From assembly GCA_029747585.1 (NCBI GenBank), contig JAPEVF010001035.1, positions 1-14,998 on the forward strand: a stretch of 14,998 nt of DNA. The letters are read 5' to 3'. The position numbers and the translations under genes are program-made. Shown in pieces: positions 1 through 7,523 of this stretch. This stretch comes from Pleurotus djamor (taxonomy: Eukaryota; Basidiomycota; Agaricomycetes; Agaricales; Pleurotaceae). The notes under the pieces were generated by a model. The model saw nothing but the letters and a program-made list of their open reading frames with translations, made no database searches and was not told the DNA's origin. Each line of letters opens with the position of its first letter. Position 1 is the stretch's first letter.

Positions 1-10
1 TATGTTCTTT

Positions 11-1613
11 TTAAAAAGGGGGATTGGCAAGCTCGATCAGTTGCTCGAAGTATTCTTGGAACCATTCACCAGCCTCTGGGGCTGGGATCAAAGACGTTGG
101 GCTTCCACAAGCCTCATCGAAGCGGACTGCGGTAGTATCACTGGTGCCGTCACCCTCTCCACCGGGCTTAGCCCAGACAATGGCATCAATGAGAGGATCG
201 GGCGTGGCAGCGGTAGGGCGTGGTCCAAAGCCAGCTTGCTGAGAATTGAAATTATGGTCAATGTATGGATAGTTATGTGGTAATAGATATCTCACCTTGT
301 TGTTGCACCAGTCACCACCAGATCTCAGGTAGTCTTGTTGACCTGAGCGTCCTTGGTCGACGATGAAGTGTGCGGGGAATCCTCGTGCCTAAGAGGATCA
401 ACACGTCAATAAGATATCCACAGCAAATATTGTGTCCGTAGCCGCTGACCGTGAGCAGAGGAGCCAAGTTTTGGATGTAGATGAGTTCATCATAGCCAAA
501 GTTTGTGGCATTTCCAAGACCATTATAGTTGGAGACGTTGGTAGCGACTCCTCGGACGGCTGCTGAGGGGTTGAGAGCCTTAGCCTGGTTGAGGATCTCG
601 GCAAGAATGTCGGCGGTGGGCCCAAGATTGTCTGGCCATCCGAGCCAAGCAGCGTGAGCACCATCCAAGTAGATGTAGACGTTGGGAAGTTTGCTATTTG
701 CGCACAGGTCAGCCGATCGAATTGCAATGACGAGTCGCGACCCACCTCAGTTCAGCCACGGCGAAAGCGGAAGCACGGACGTGGACCTCGGCGGCTCCAG
801 CACATTTGGGGACGCTCTGGTTGCTGACAACTAACGACTCGTAAGATTCAAGTACAGTGCAAAGAGTGGACCGAGCATACGGTTGCCAACTGAATCGGTC
901 TCAAGGCCAATCACGACGGTGACATCTGGGAAACGCTGAATTTCACTGGCGACGCGCTTTATGTAGGCCTCGTATCTCGACTCTCCGGCGTCGGCAATAC
1001 TCAGCTCTCCAGCAGATGCAGCAGCGGAGCAGTCACTTATAAGAGAGTGCGGGTCAACAAGGTCTCACAGAGACTCGGAAGAACCTGACTTACCGATCTG
1101 GAAGGTTGTAAACTTCGATATTTACGACTTGTTTACGGCCAGTGGAAGCTTCGATGTCTCGGGCATCTTGCAAGTACGTGCTGATGGTGGGGACAGCAGC
1201 GGTGTCGGAGATCCAGATGAAGGTCGGGACCTTTAAGAAGAGTTCAGGAGATTGATATTAACGTGAGTCGCGGCGATACTACCTCTGCAACAGCAAGCGC
1301 TTTGTCCGCCAGCTCATTGTCCCCCCGAGCCCTTATTGTTGCCGCCGCCGCGACGACTGAGAGCGAGATATTAGAATTGACTGAACTGAAAGGAAAACAA
1401 GGACGAACCTTTGTCGCCGTAGACAGGGCTGACGTATCTAGTAGCGAAAACAATATTGAATTCGCGTCCTCCAGCAAATACACATAAGAAGCCGACTCAC
1501 TGGTCACCCAACAAGTAGGGGTTGTCTGTTTGCGCGGCGCGTGAAACCAATGGTGTGGCAATCGAGCCAACGATTGCGCAGAGCAGCGAAGCGAAAGTGG
1601 CAGACAATTTCAT
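11..1613 (-). CDS. GH6 cellobiohydrolase-like secreted glycoside hydrolase (no CBM1)
   Basis: Secreted GH6 enzyme, expected to cleave beta-1,4-glucan from the non-reducing end by inversion. I rebuilt nine exons: 1613-1501, 1437-1409, 1356-1283, 1230-1094, 1035-881, 830-746, 693-450, 388-296 and 238-11 (1158 nt, 385 aa). Residues 1-19 form a signal peptide with a hydrophobic core. The catalytic domain follows almost at once at NPY, so the N-terminal CBM1 and linker of classical CBHII are absent. Seen: PDRDC (D119, matching Trichoderma D175), ETDS (D165, matching the acid D221), YLD plus LGW (about 210-220), DQGRSG, GDWC, and KPGGEGDG with D340 (matching D401). The four Cys of the two usual disulfides are kept; the free Cys after GGE is Gly. 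EPDS has become ETDS, and AGHAGW has become GAHAAW. The start was chosen because it opens a clean signal peptide. Family assignment is very firm; cellobiohydrolase versus endoglucanase is inferred. Confidence 0.95.
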
Positions 1614-1708
1614 TGTTGGTGTTGGTGTGGGGGAAGGGGAGGGAAGCGGAAGGGAGAGGTAAGCAGCGGGGGAGCTTGAATTCAAAGAGGAACGCCAGAG
1701 GCATCTTC

Positions 1709-1714
1709 TTTATA
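1709..1714 (-). promoter_or_regulatory. Probable TATA box of the GH6 gene, with pyrimidine-rich leader
   Basis: On the minus strand, GGTATAAAG lies about 95 bp upstream of the GH6 start codon. Between it and the ATG (about 1614-1680) the transcribed strand is strongly C/T-rich, a common feature of highly expressed fungal genes. Position and sequence support a core promoter; no transcription start can be seen directly. Confidence 0.5.
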
Positions 1715-2330
1715 CCTCACCGGGATGACCATCGTTCCTGGGTTGTCTTCAGAGGTAGCACGCAAAAACCTACAAAGTCCAGCATATAATTGTTCCGGCT
1801 TCAGGCCTCAGCAGGCTTGTCGAGAGACTGGGGTCAGTACCGGGAATAACAATCTCAGGTACGGACAAGCATCGAAAAGCACGTATGTTGGGCACAAAAC
1901 CCGCACCTTGGCATGACTTACGAGAGGAAAGTAATGCGGGGTGTACTCCGAGAGAGCATCGGCACCTACTCGGGTATATCTTCGGGAGATTCAGATGGGC
2001 CAAGTTGTCAACAATATTCCACGTCACTAGGGCGAGCCTGAGCGCATGAGATCTGTCGCAAGCTGTTGCGCCATGAATTCAAGGAAAGACGACTAAGCAT
2101 CGTAGAAAGGGATCCAAGCACGCCGGAAGGTGTCCCTTGGCATGCTCACGCGTAGGTATACCGGGGAATATCCGTTCCCCAGAAGTCTTCTTGTTTAAGC
2201 GTTTTTCTTGTCTCACCACGGCGTAGCGATGAACTGTCGACCTGGATAGATGACCACTCGATGACGAAATTGTATGATAATCCATGTAAAATGTGTGATG
2301 TTACAAGATGACAAGATGAAGGCACGCATT
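1715..2330. other. Intergenic region between GH6 and ARPC2
   Basis: Roughly 600 bp between the GH6 core promoter and the ARPC2 stop. It should hold upstream control sequence of GH6 and the 3' UTR of ARPC2. The open frames here (for example 2079-2285 and 1770-2027, minus) match no family I recognise and are explained as chance or as intron read-through. I see no RNA gene, repeat or mobile element. Confidence 0.5.
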
Positions 2331-3531
2331 TTAGCGAGAAACCATTGAACGACCACTACACTCATGATATCAGTTACCAGCAAGTTGGATGGGTGCAGAA
2401 CTACATACGTCACCGTCTTCCTCTCGGCTGCCACTGATTCCGATTTCGCTCTGTTCAACACCTTCTGGAACTCTGCAACCCGGTGCCGCATTCTAGAGTG
2501 CATGTAGGCCTTGCTGCACTTGATATGGTAATGCAAATAGTCTCGGAAGAGTTGGATGTGAGAAATAGTCCCGGCGGCGATATCGGGGGTTTGGAAGTGT
2601 CGAGGGAATAAGACGAACGTGACATAACCGATCTCTTCTGACTGCCGCAGGTCTGGTAGATGTCTGATTTCCAAGGGAGGATCCTTTGCAGAGTATAGGA
2701 CTTGAGGCGCATTTTGAATAGTGGGCAAGCGACGCGCGTCAACGAATTCCTGTGCGAGCGGAGTCAATGTTTAGTGCAATCAATGGTATACCCGATGATT
2801 CGTACCTGTAGGAAAACCTTTCCAAATATCCGATCTGTCTCTTCTCTGAAGACAGTAGAAAATATCACGGTGACGCGATCGTTGGCGGCTTGGATGTAGA
2901 TCGCTTCCTCATCACGGTAGTGAACAGACATAAAGTCGCCTTGACCAGAGCCAGACGCCTCAAGTTGCTTCTGCGTCTGAAAGGCGCGCTCGAAAGGCGC
3001 AGCCAAAGCATTACGCTTGAGGTGAGCAACCGAAGATACAAAGGCTTTGCGAGATTCTGATAGCGTAATTGGTTCAATGGGGAGGCTTCTAGTGGGGTTG
3101 AACTAACGCACCAGGATCAGCAGGCACTTGCTCAAGATCGATTTGCAAGCTCGCGTTGTACTCTGGCTCAGCTTGATCCAGAAGCAGTGGTCCATACTCC
3201 CGCTTCAATACATCCAAAGCTCCATACTGCACGAGCTCATCCCAGCATCGAATTTGCATCGACAGCAACAAGACCGTCTTCTTCTCCGGGCTGGTTAGAT
3301 GGAAGCGAACGCCATCGTAGTCGACGAATAGTACATCCAATGCAGACGGCCTTATCAAGCACGCCGATACTTTGAACGACAAAGACGGGCACGAAAGTTG
3401 AGGCAGACTCACTTCGCAAGCTTCTCATTCAATGTTGTTTCGATGATAACGTTATGCGGCTGTCACAGAGGATATATTGAGAAAGAGAGCAATTCAAAAT
3501 GGTTCATGCACTGCACCTCAAGCAAAATCAT
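2331..3531 (-). CDS. ARPC2: Arp2/3 complex subunit 2 (p34-Arc / ARPC2)
   Basis: Structural subunit of the Arp2/3 complex, which nucleates branched actin filaments; ARPC2 and ARPC4 form the core that contacts the mother filament. Six exons: 3531-3517, 3459-3413, 3350-3112, 3056-2806, 2749-2409 and 2355-2331 (918 nt, 305 aa, close to the 300-aa animal protein). Seen in order: N-terminal [103 protein letters not shown] and the final TVTGRSMVSR. These follow human ARPC2 block by block. The start codon lies in a 15-nt first coding exon and the stop in a 25-nt last exon. Both were chosen because they restore the family termini and keep phase. It is divergent from the first terpene synthase gene, with about 780 bp between starts. 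Identification is essentially certain. Confidence 0.97.
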
Positions 3532-4259
3532 GATCACTGGTAGGAATGCGTCGAACGTTGAGTATACTATCAAGACTCCAGGATGCAGCCGCGCAGCTTC
3601 AGGCAGTCTCGAAGCGCCGAAAGAGCGCCTAACAGATCTCCATCTTTGCCTCCCCTCTTGTCGTAGATGATAGAGGTTGGTTTCCAGCCTGGAAGAGTAG
3701 GTCTACCCTGCTTTCATCATAAAGATATCCATAACATGAAAGTATAGGCATCTTATGCCATGGAGAACCTGAACAAGTCTCACGTCGACTCGCCAATGGC
3801 CATCTCGTGTAACGTCAACTACATCATGGTCCAATGATCCATTGGCCTTCCAGACAGCAATATCTCCAAGAATAAACACCGTGTAGCCCATTCTCAAACA
3901 AGACATAGCCAGAGTCGTCCTATACTGTGTGGCGGGACTCTCGACTTTGAACCAGATGCGAAAGCCCTTTCGCCGTGATAGTGGCGCGTAGGACGCGTCA
4001 TTTCGACACTCCGATCCGTCAGTCTGCTATTGGCTTATCGTGAGTTATTTTTAACAGTTAACTTGCTATGATGTGTGCTTTGATGCTGAAAAACTTGTAT
4101 TTTCCGGTACTCTAGGGAATTGACTTGAGAAACCCATGTCCCATCAAGGAAACCCTTCGCATTCCCTTCGGTCACGCAGAATCTCGTACACCGGAGGGCA
4201 CAACAATTCCCGTAGTGCGGGTTCCACCGCCACCGTGCTCAACATCAAGGAGATAGCCA
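3532..4259. other. Intergenic region between divergent ARPC2 and terpene synthase 1
   Basis: About 730 bp that must carry the ARPC2 promoter and distal control sequence of terpene synthase 1. A CCAAT box (AGCCAATAG on the minus strand, near 4025-4035) is about 500 bp from ARPC2. The open frames 3703-3906 (minus) and 4136-4264 (plus) show no recognisable domain. No RNA gene or mobile element seen. Confidence 0.45.
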
Positions 4260-4284
4260 AGCAGGTATTTAAGTGGACAGTGCT
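4260..4284 (+). promoter_or_regulatory. Core promoter block of terpene synthase 1 (TATTTAA box)
   Basis: A 25-nt block with TATTTAAG at 4266-4273, about 45 nt before the ATG at 4312. It matches the block at 6031-6055 upstream of copy 2 at 24 of 25 positions, while flanking upstream sequence is poorly conserved. It fits a TATA-type core promoter retained after duplication. The GTATTT inside it could also be mistaken for a splice donor. Confidence 0.55.
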
Positions 4285-4311
4285 GAACCTTTCCTCTACA
4301 ACATTGGTTCA

Positions 4312-5279
4312 ATGTCTACCTTCAATCCCAGTTCCAACGTCGAAAACTCGAATGATAGGGTACTACATTTTCTCTGTTTCGCAAGCACGACACTGACCAC
4401 GCCTGCATGTAGGTTGGCCTGTCAAGCATGAAGCTCATGATCCAGTCCATGCTGCGTAGATGCGACTTGAAAGCACGCAGCCTCCCCATGGACGCTGACT
4501 TTGCCCAAAAGTGTCTCAACGATGCGGTTTCTCTGGGTGTACCCCTCGAAGCTTCACCTTCTTACCTCAAGGCAAACCAAACCGGGGCGGCCATAGCTTA
4601 TTTTGCATACCCTCACCTCAAGTCTGAGGCAACCAAGGTTTTCATCGGCACGTATACAGCGTTGATCATCTATATCGAGGATATCTATGGGAATCGGCCC
4701 CTTGTGATGGAAAATTTCTGTCAACGACTCATCAACAATGATGAACAGAAGACGGCCATCTTGGAAGCTTTCGCGAAACACTTGAGGCGGGTTGGTGAAC
4801 ACTTTGGGAGCATGCAAGCGAATGGTATATTGATCGGAACGATGAAGTGGGTAACCTCGCTGTGGTACGAGTACGGAACTTCCGAGCGTGTTGGCATCAT
4901 CAAATGCAGTGGTCACAACGGTACGGATAGCCCGATCTTGGATTGTCACTGCGGCTTTCCAAGATATGTGAGAGGCATGTCGGGGAACGGTGAACCATAC
5001 GTTATGTTCATGTTCCCAAGGAAAGTTCCGTTCAAGGTGTATGCCCAAGCCATCCCTTCACTTACGGAGGCTATTAACTACTTCAAGTGAGTGTTATCTT
5101 CTCTTCACTCTGCAAGCCAAACTAACTTTTGTTGCAACCTAAACAGTGACATTCTGTCACTATATAAAGAAGAGCTCGCAGGCGAGGACACCAATTTCAT
5201 TTCCACCATGGCCATCCATCACAACACGTCGAAAAGTCAAATCTTTCTGCACCTGAGTGACCAGATCGTCCGCTGGTAA
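4312..5279 (+). CDS. Trichodiene-synthase-like sesquiterpene synthase, copy 1; C-terminus cut by a frameshift
   Basis: TRI5-family class I terpene cyclase, expected to cyclise farnesyl diphosphate in the cytosol; product unknown. Exons 4312-4359, 4413-5086 and 5147-5279 give 284 aa. Seen: the Asp-rich region as IEDIYGN (E105, D106), the block PRYVRGMSGNGE, and across the second splice junction the NSE motif NDILSLYKE (N241, S245, E249), which binds metal and diphosphate. An in-frame TAA at 5277 follows a net loss of 4 nt relative to copy 2; the homologous tail continues to 5410 in another frame. The start was chosen because both copies have a short first exon ending in codons for NDR before a GTAC donor. 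Function is doubtful because of the truncation and the degenerate Asp-rich motif. The family call rests on the NSE motif, the FPRYVRGMSG block and the RYRL tail. Confidence 0.75.
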
Positions 5280-5410
5280 CTTCGCGCAGGCTCCTGGACG
5301 TGAGGTCTAGTGGATCCACAGAAGCTTATGGGGCGTTCATAAGCTTCATGCAGGGATATGTAGACTATCACGTTTCTGCAGCAAGGTATAGGTTGGATGA
5401 AGTGTTGTAG
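5280..5410 (+). pseudogene. Out-of-frame C-terminal tail of terpene synthase copy 1
   Basis: This stretch aligns closely with the end of copy 2 (7049-7180), including the segment FMQGYVDYH and the basic ARYRLDEVL ending typical of TRI5 proteins, then TAG at 5408-5410. It is out of frame with the preceding exon because copy 1 lacks 4 nt just after the Arg-Trp codons at about 5271-5276. The protein would therefore lose the conserved Arg-Tyr pair near the C-terminus. An in-frame splice from GTAACT at 5276 to AAG at 5343 (68 nt) could rejoin most of the tail, but I see no good branch point. Confidence 0.6.
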
Positions 5411-6030
5411 TACTTTCGAAGCAACATGGCGAGTTCGCCGAAGTATGACTTATCACAAAACCTCTCCAGACAAGCTATCAGTCTCTCCTGGGAGGACAGT
5501 AGACACCATGACGCGATTACTGATGAGAGCCTGAAATATAGATTAGCTCCTCATCGCGAAATATGAAGTCTCAACGATCTCGACAGGCAAACAGGTGCGT
5601 CAGGGTCAGCATTGTAATCACGCGCCTGATCACTGACGTCCTGACCGACTTCCAGCTTCAAGCTTCAAGTTGCGGCCAAACTCAAGCTCAATCAGTCACT
5701 GGTGGGGGTTCGCACCGATGATCAATCCGGTGGCGTATCATCCAATTGCAGAGAAGCATTTATGTCGGCATTCAGGTGCGTTCGTTCCCTTCGATATCGA
5801 ACGTTGTCAGACCTGAACGAAGTCGTTGACGCATGATGCATGATGTCTTGCGATGGTAGCATCAGCTGACAGATCGTCTAGCGCAGAGTTTGTTCAAACT
5901 CAAGCTGATGCTAAATCAACCAAGTAGTCTTCGTGCCCTCGTTGTATCCTTTGCGCAGGGATCTGGATACCGAAGATTGTAACTACCTATTCACTAGCAC
6001 CCACGATACGGATGCCACAATCCTTGATTG
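5411..6030. other. Intergenic region between the tandem terpene synthases
   Basis: About 620 bp with no recognisable gene. It holds short repeats of CTTCAAGCTTCAAG (about 5656-5670), a CRE-like TGACGTCC (5636-5643), and an imperfect inverted repeat at 5771-5817 containing the palindrome TTCGATATCGAA. It is presumably the 3' UTR of copy 1 plus the upstream region of copy 2. No third, decayed synthase copy is visible. Confidence 0.45.
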
Positions 6031-6055
6031 AGCAGGTATTTAAGTAGACAGTGCT
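6031..6055 (+). promoter_or_regulatory. Core promoter block of terpene synthase 2 (TATTTAA box)
   Basis: Same block as at 4260-4284, differing at one base. TATTTAAG lies at 6037-6044, 43 nt before the ATG at 6080. Conservation between paralogues at the same distance from the start supports a functional core promoter. Confidence 0.55.
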
Positions 6056-6079
6056 ACAGCTGCATAAGCCATCGCTTCG

Positions 6080-7180
6080 ATGTCTCTCTCCGCCACCAAC
6101 CGCGAGGTTGATAGTCCACTCACACCACAAGCCAACGACAGGGTACACGCCATATTTCTTCCTTTGCCACGGCGCGAAGCTGACTTTTCCTGGCATATAG
6201 GTAGACTTGTTGCATATGAAACTCATTATCGAGTCCATGCTTCATAAATGTGGAGTGAAGGCACATCGCCTCCCCATGAACGCCGAATTTTCCCAAAAAT
6301 GTCTCAACGATGCCATATCTCTCGGTGTATCCCTTGAAGCCTCACCGTCCTACCTCAAGGCAAACGAAGCCGGGTCAGCCATGGCCTATTTTGCATTTTC
6401 TCACCTCAAGTCTGAGGCAACCCGAGTGTTCATCGGCACATACACTGCGCTGATCATCCACATCGAAGACGTACGTATACGGAGACCGGTTGGATATAAT
6501 TGAAGACTTCTGCCTGCGACTCATGGGCAAAATTGAACAGAAGACGGATATCTTGGAAGCTTTAGCCAAACAGCTGCGAATGCTACATGAACATTTTGGG
6601 CACATGCAAGCAAATGGTATCGTGACCGCGACAGTGAAGTGCATGACTTCGCTGTGGCACGAACCTAAAGTCCCTCATGAACGGCGTGACACAGATACGA
6701 CTTTGGATTGTTGCTGTGGCTTTCCGAGATATGTTAGGGGCATGTCGGGGACTGGTGAAGCATTCGCAATGTTCATATTCCCCAGAGAAGTTGAGTTCAG
6801 TGTGTATGCCCAAGCTATCCCTTCGCTCACAGGAATTGTCGGCTACCTCAAGTGAGTCATGCCTTTGCTTCGCTTTGCAAAGTCAAACTAACTTCTGTTT
6901 CATTCTTGTCAGCGACGTCCTTTCCCTTCACAAAGAAGAGCTCGCAGGCGAAGATACCAACTTTATCACCACTATGGCCAAGCACCATGACACCACGAAA
7001 AGTCAAATTTTCCTTAAGCTAAGCGACCAAGTTGTCCGTTGGTTCGATATTTCGCATCGAATTTTGGACGTAAGATTGAGCGGTTCTGCAGAAGCTTTTG
7101 GAGCTTTCATGAGTTTCATGCAAGGATATGTAGACTATCATACTTCAGCAGCGAGGTATAGGTTGGATGAAGTGTTGTAG
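6080..7180 (+). CDS. Trichodiene-synthase-like sesquiterpene synthase, copy 2; internal 4-bp frameshift
   Basis: Paralogue of copy 1, about three quarters identical by eye, same strand, same three-exon plan: 6080-6142, 6201-6851, 6913-7180. Exon sizes are 63, 651 and 268 nt, a total one base over a whole number of codons. The fault is at 6469-6476, where ACGT is present twice in tandem directly after the codons for IED (E110, D111). Downstream the frame shifts, then family similarity continues normally: FPRYVRGMSG, NSE motif NDVLSLHKE, FMQGYVDYH and terminal ARYRLDEVL with TAG at 7178. The duplication also creates a GTACGT donor at 6471. Splicing to CAG at 6540 removes 70 nt and restores frame (303 aa), but deletes the conserved helix after the Asp-rich motif. 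Either a pseudogene, a sequencing or assembly error, or a gene with a new intron. Expected role: farnesyl diphosphate cyclisation. Confidence 0.75.
6469..6476 (+). repeat. 4-bp tandem duplication (ACGT x2) causing frameshift in terpene synthase 2
   Basis: Direct ACGT duplication inside coding sequence. Counting exon 2 without the extra four bases makes its length differ from copy 1 by exactly 27 nt (nine codons) and keeps phase throughout, which is why I read it as an insertion rather than as normal sequence. Confidence 0.7.
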
Positions 7181-7425
7181 TAGCTTAGACCCTTAATATT
7201 GCTAGGGGCTCACTGTGTCAATGAACTACGACTCCGCTCAGTGCTTTCGATCTTTGACGTTTTGACCATCATGCCGACTTAACATTGCACCGCAGACACG
7301 TCCAACCTACGGGCTTGGGTGATCGATAATCCAGGAATGAAGGACTTATTTTTAAGTTGGGTCTGCATGACAAACTCGTCCGGGTTCTTCTCATCGGCTT
7401 TACTTTGGCCCACCCACCAAGTTCA
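7181..7425. other. 3' flank of terpene synthase 2 and upstream region of the MFS gene
   Basis: About 245 bp with no open frame of interest. It should hold the terpene synthase 3' UTR and distal promoter of the transporter. No repeat, RNA gene or transposon end recognised. Confidence 0.4.
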
Positions 7426-7447
7426 AGGATCCGAGTGCTCGGATCCT
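7426..7447. promoter_or_regulatory. 22-bp inverted repeat upstream of the MFS gene (candidate Zn2Cys6 factor site)
   Basis: Arms AGGATCCGAG and CTCGGATCCT are perfect reverse complements separated by TG. The centre contains CCG-N6-CGG (7431-7442), an everted CGG pair of the sort bound by fungal Zn2Cys6 regulators. It sits 77 bp before the MFS start codon and just upstream of an A/T-rich box. Binding is inferred. Confidence 0.4.
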
Positions 7448-7468
7448 ATGCAACTGTCTGTTCCCTCA

Positions 7469-7480
7469 TATTATAATTAT
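7469..7480 (+). promoter_or_regulatory. TATA-like box of the MFS gene
   Basis: TATTATAATTAT, about 45-55 nt before the ATG at 7524. A 17-codon upstream ORF (7448-7501) spans this box, so it is probably not in the mature transcript if the box is used. Confidence 0.4.
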
Positions 7481-7523
7481 CTCGAGGCTTGGTCTGGCTG
7501 AACTGTGTCGACGCTCCTCCTCC

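Noticed and set aside
109..250. Loss of a disulfide Cys in GH6 (GGEC to GGEG)
   Set aside because: By comparison with Trichoderma Cel6A this Cys is the free one; the four disulfide Cys are all present, so no broken bridge is implied.
2079..2285. Alternative long last exon for ARPC2
   Set aside because: Splicing to it keeps frame but gives an unrelated 60-residue tail; the 25-nt exon ending at 2331 gives the conserved TGR...SR terminus and normal length.
3703..3906. 67-aa minus-strand open frame
   Set aside because: No recognisable family, no supporting splice or promoter context; likely chance.
4136..4264. Open frame as a first exon of terpene synthase 1, spliced at CAG/GTATTT
   Set aside because: The apparent donor is the TATTTAAG core-promoter block shared with copy 2. 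Copy 2 has no matching exon, and the implied intron (148 nt) is far longer than its neighbours. A short exon starting at 4312 fits both copies better.
5276..5310. 35-nt in-frame intron rescuing terpene synthase 1
   Set aside because: Too short for a spliceosomal intron in a gene set whose introns are all about 50 nt or longer.
5700..5735. tRNA-like GGTTCGCACCGATGATC
   Set aside because: It lacks matching acceptor and D arms; only a chance T-loop-like string.
6012..6035. Eight-codon exon (MPQSLIEQ) as the start of terpene synthase 2
   Set aside because: Same reason: it would splice inside the shared promoter block and is unlike copy 1. The exon 6080-6142 ends in the same NDR codons as copy 1.
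7448..7501. 17-codon upstream ORF before the MFS gene
   Set aside because: It spans the TATA-like box at 7469-7480, so it is probably upstream of transcription start.
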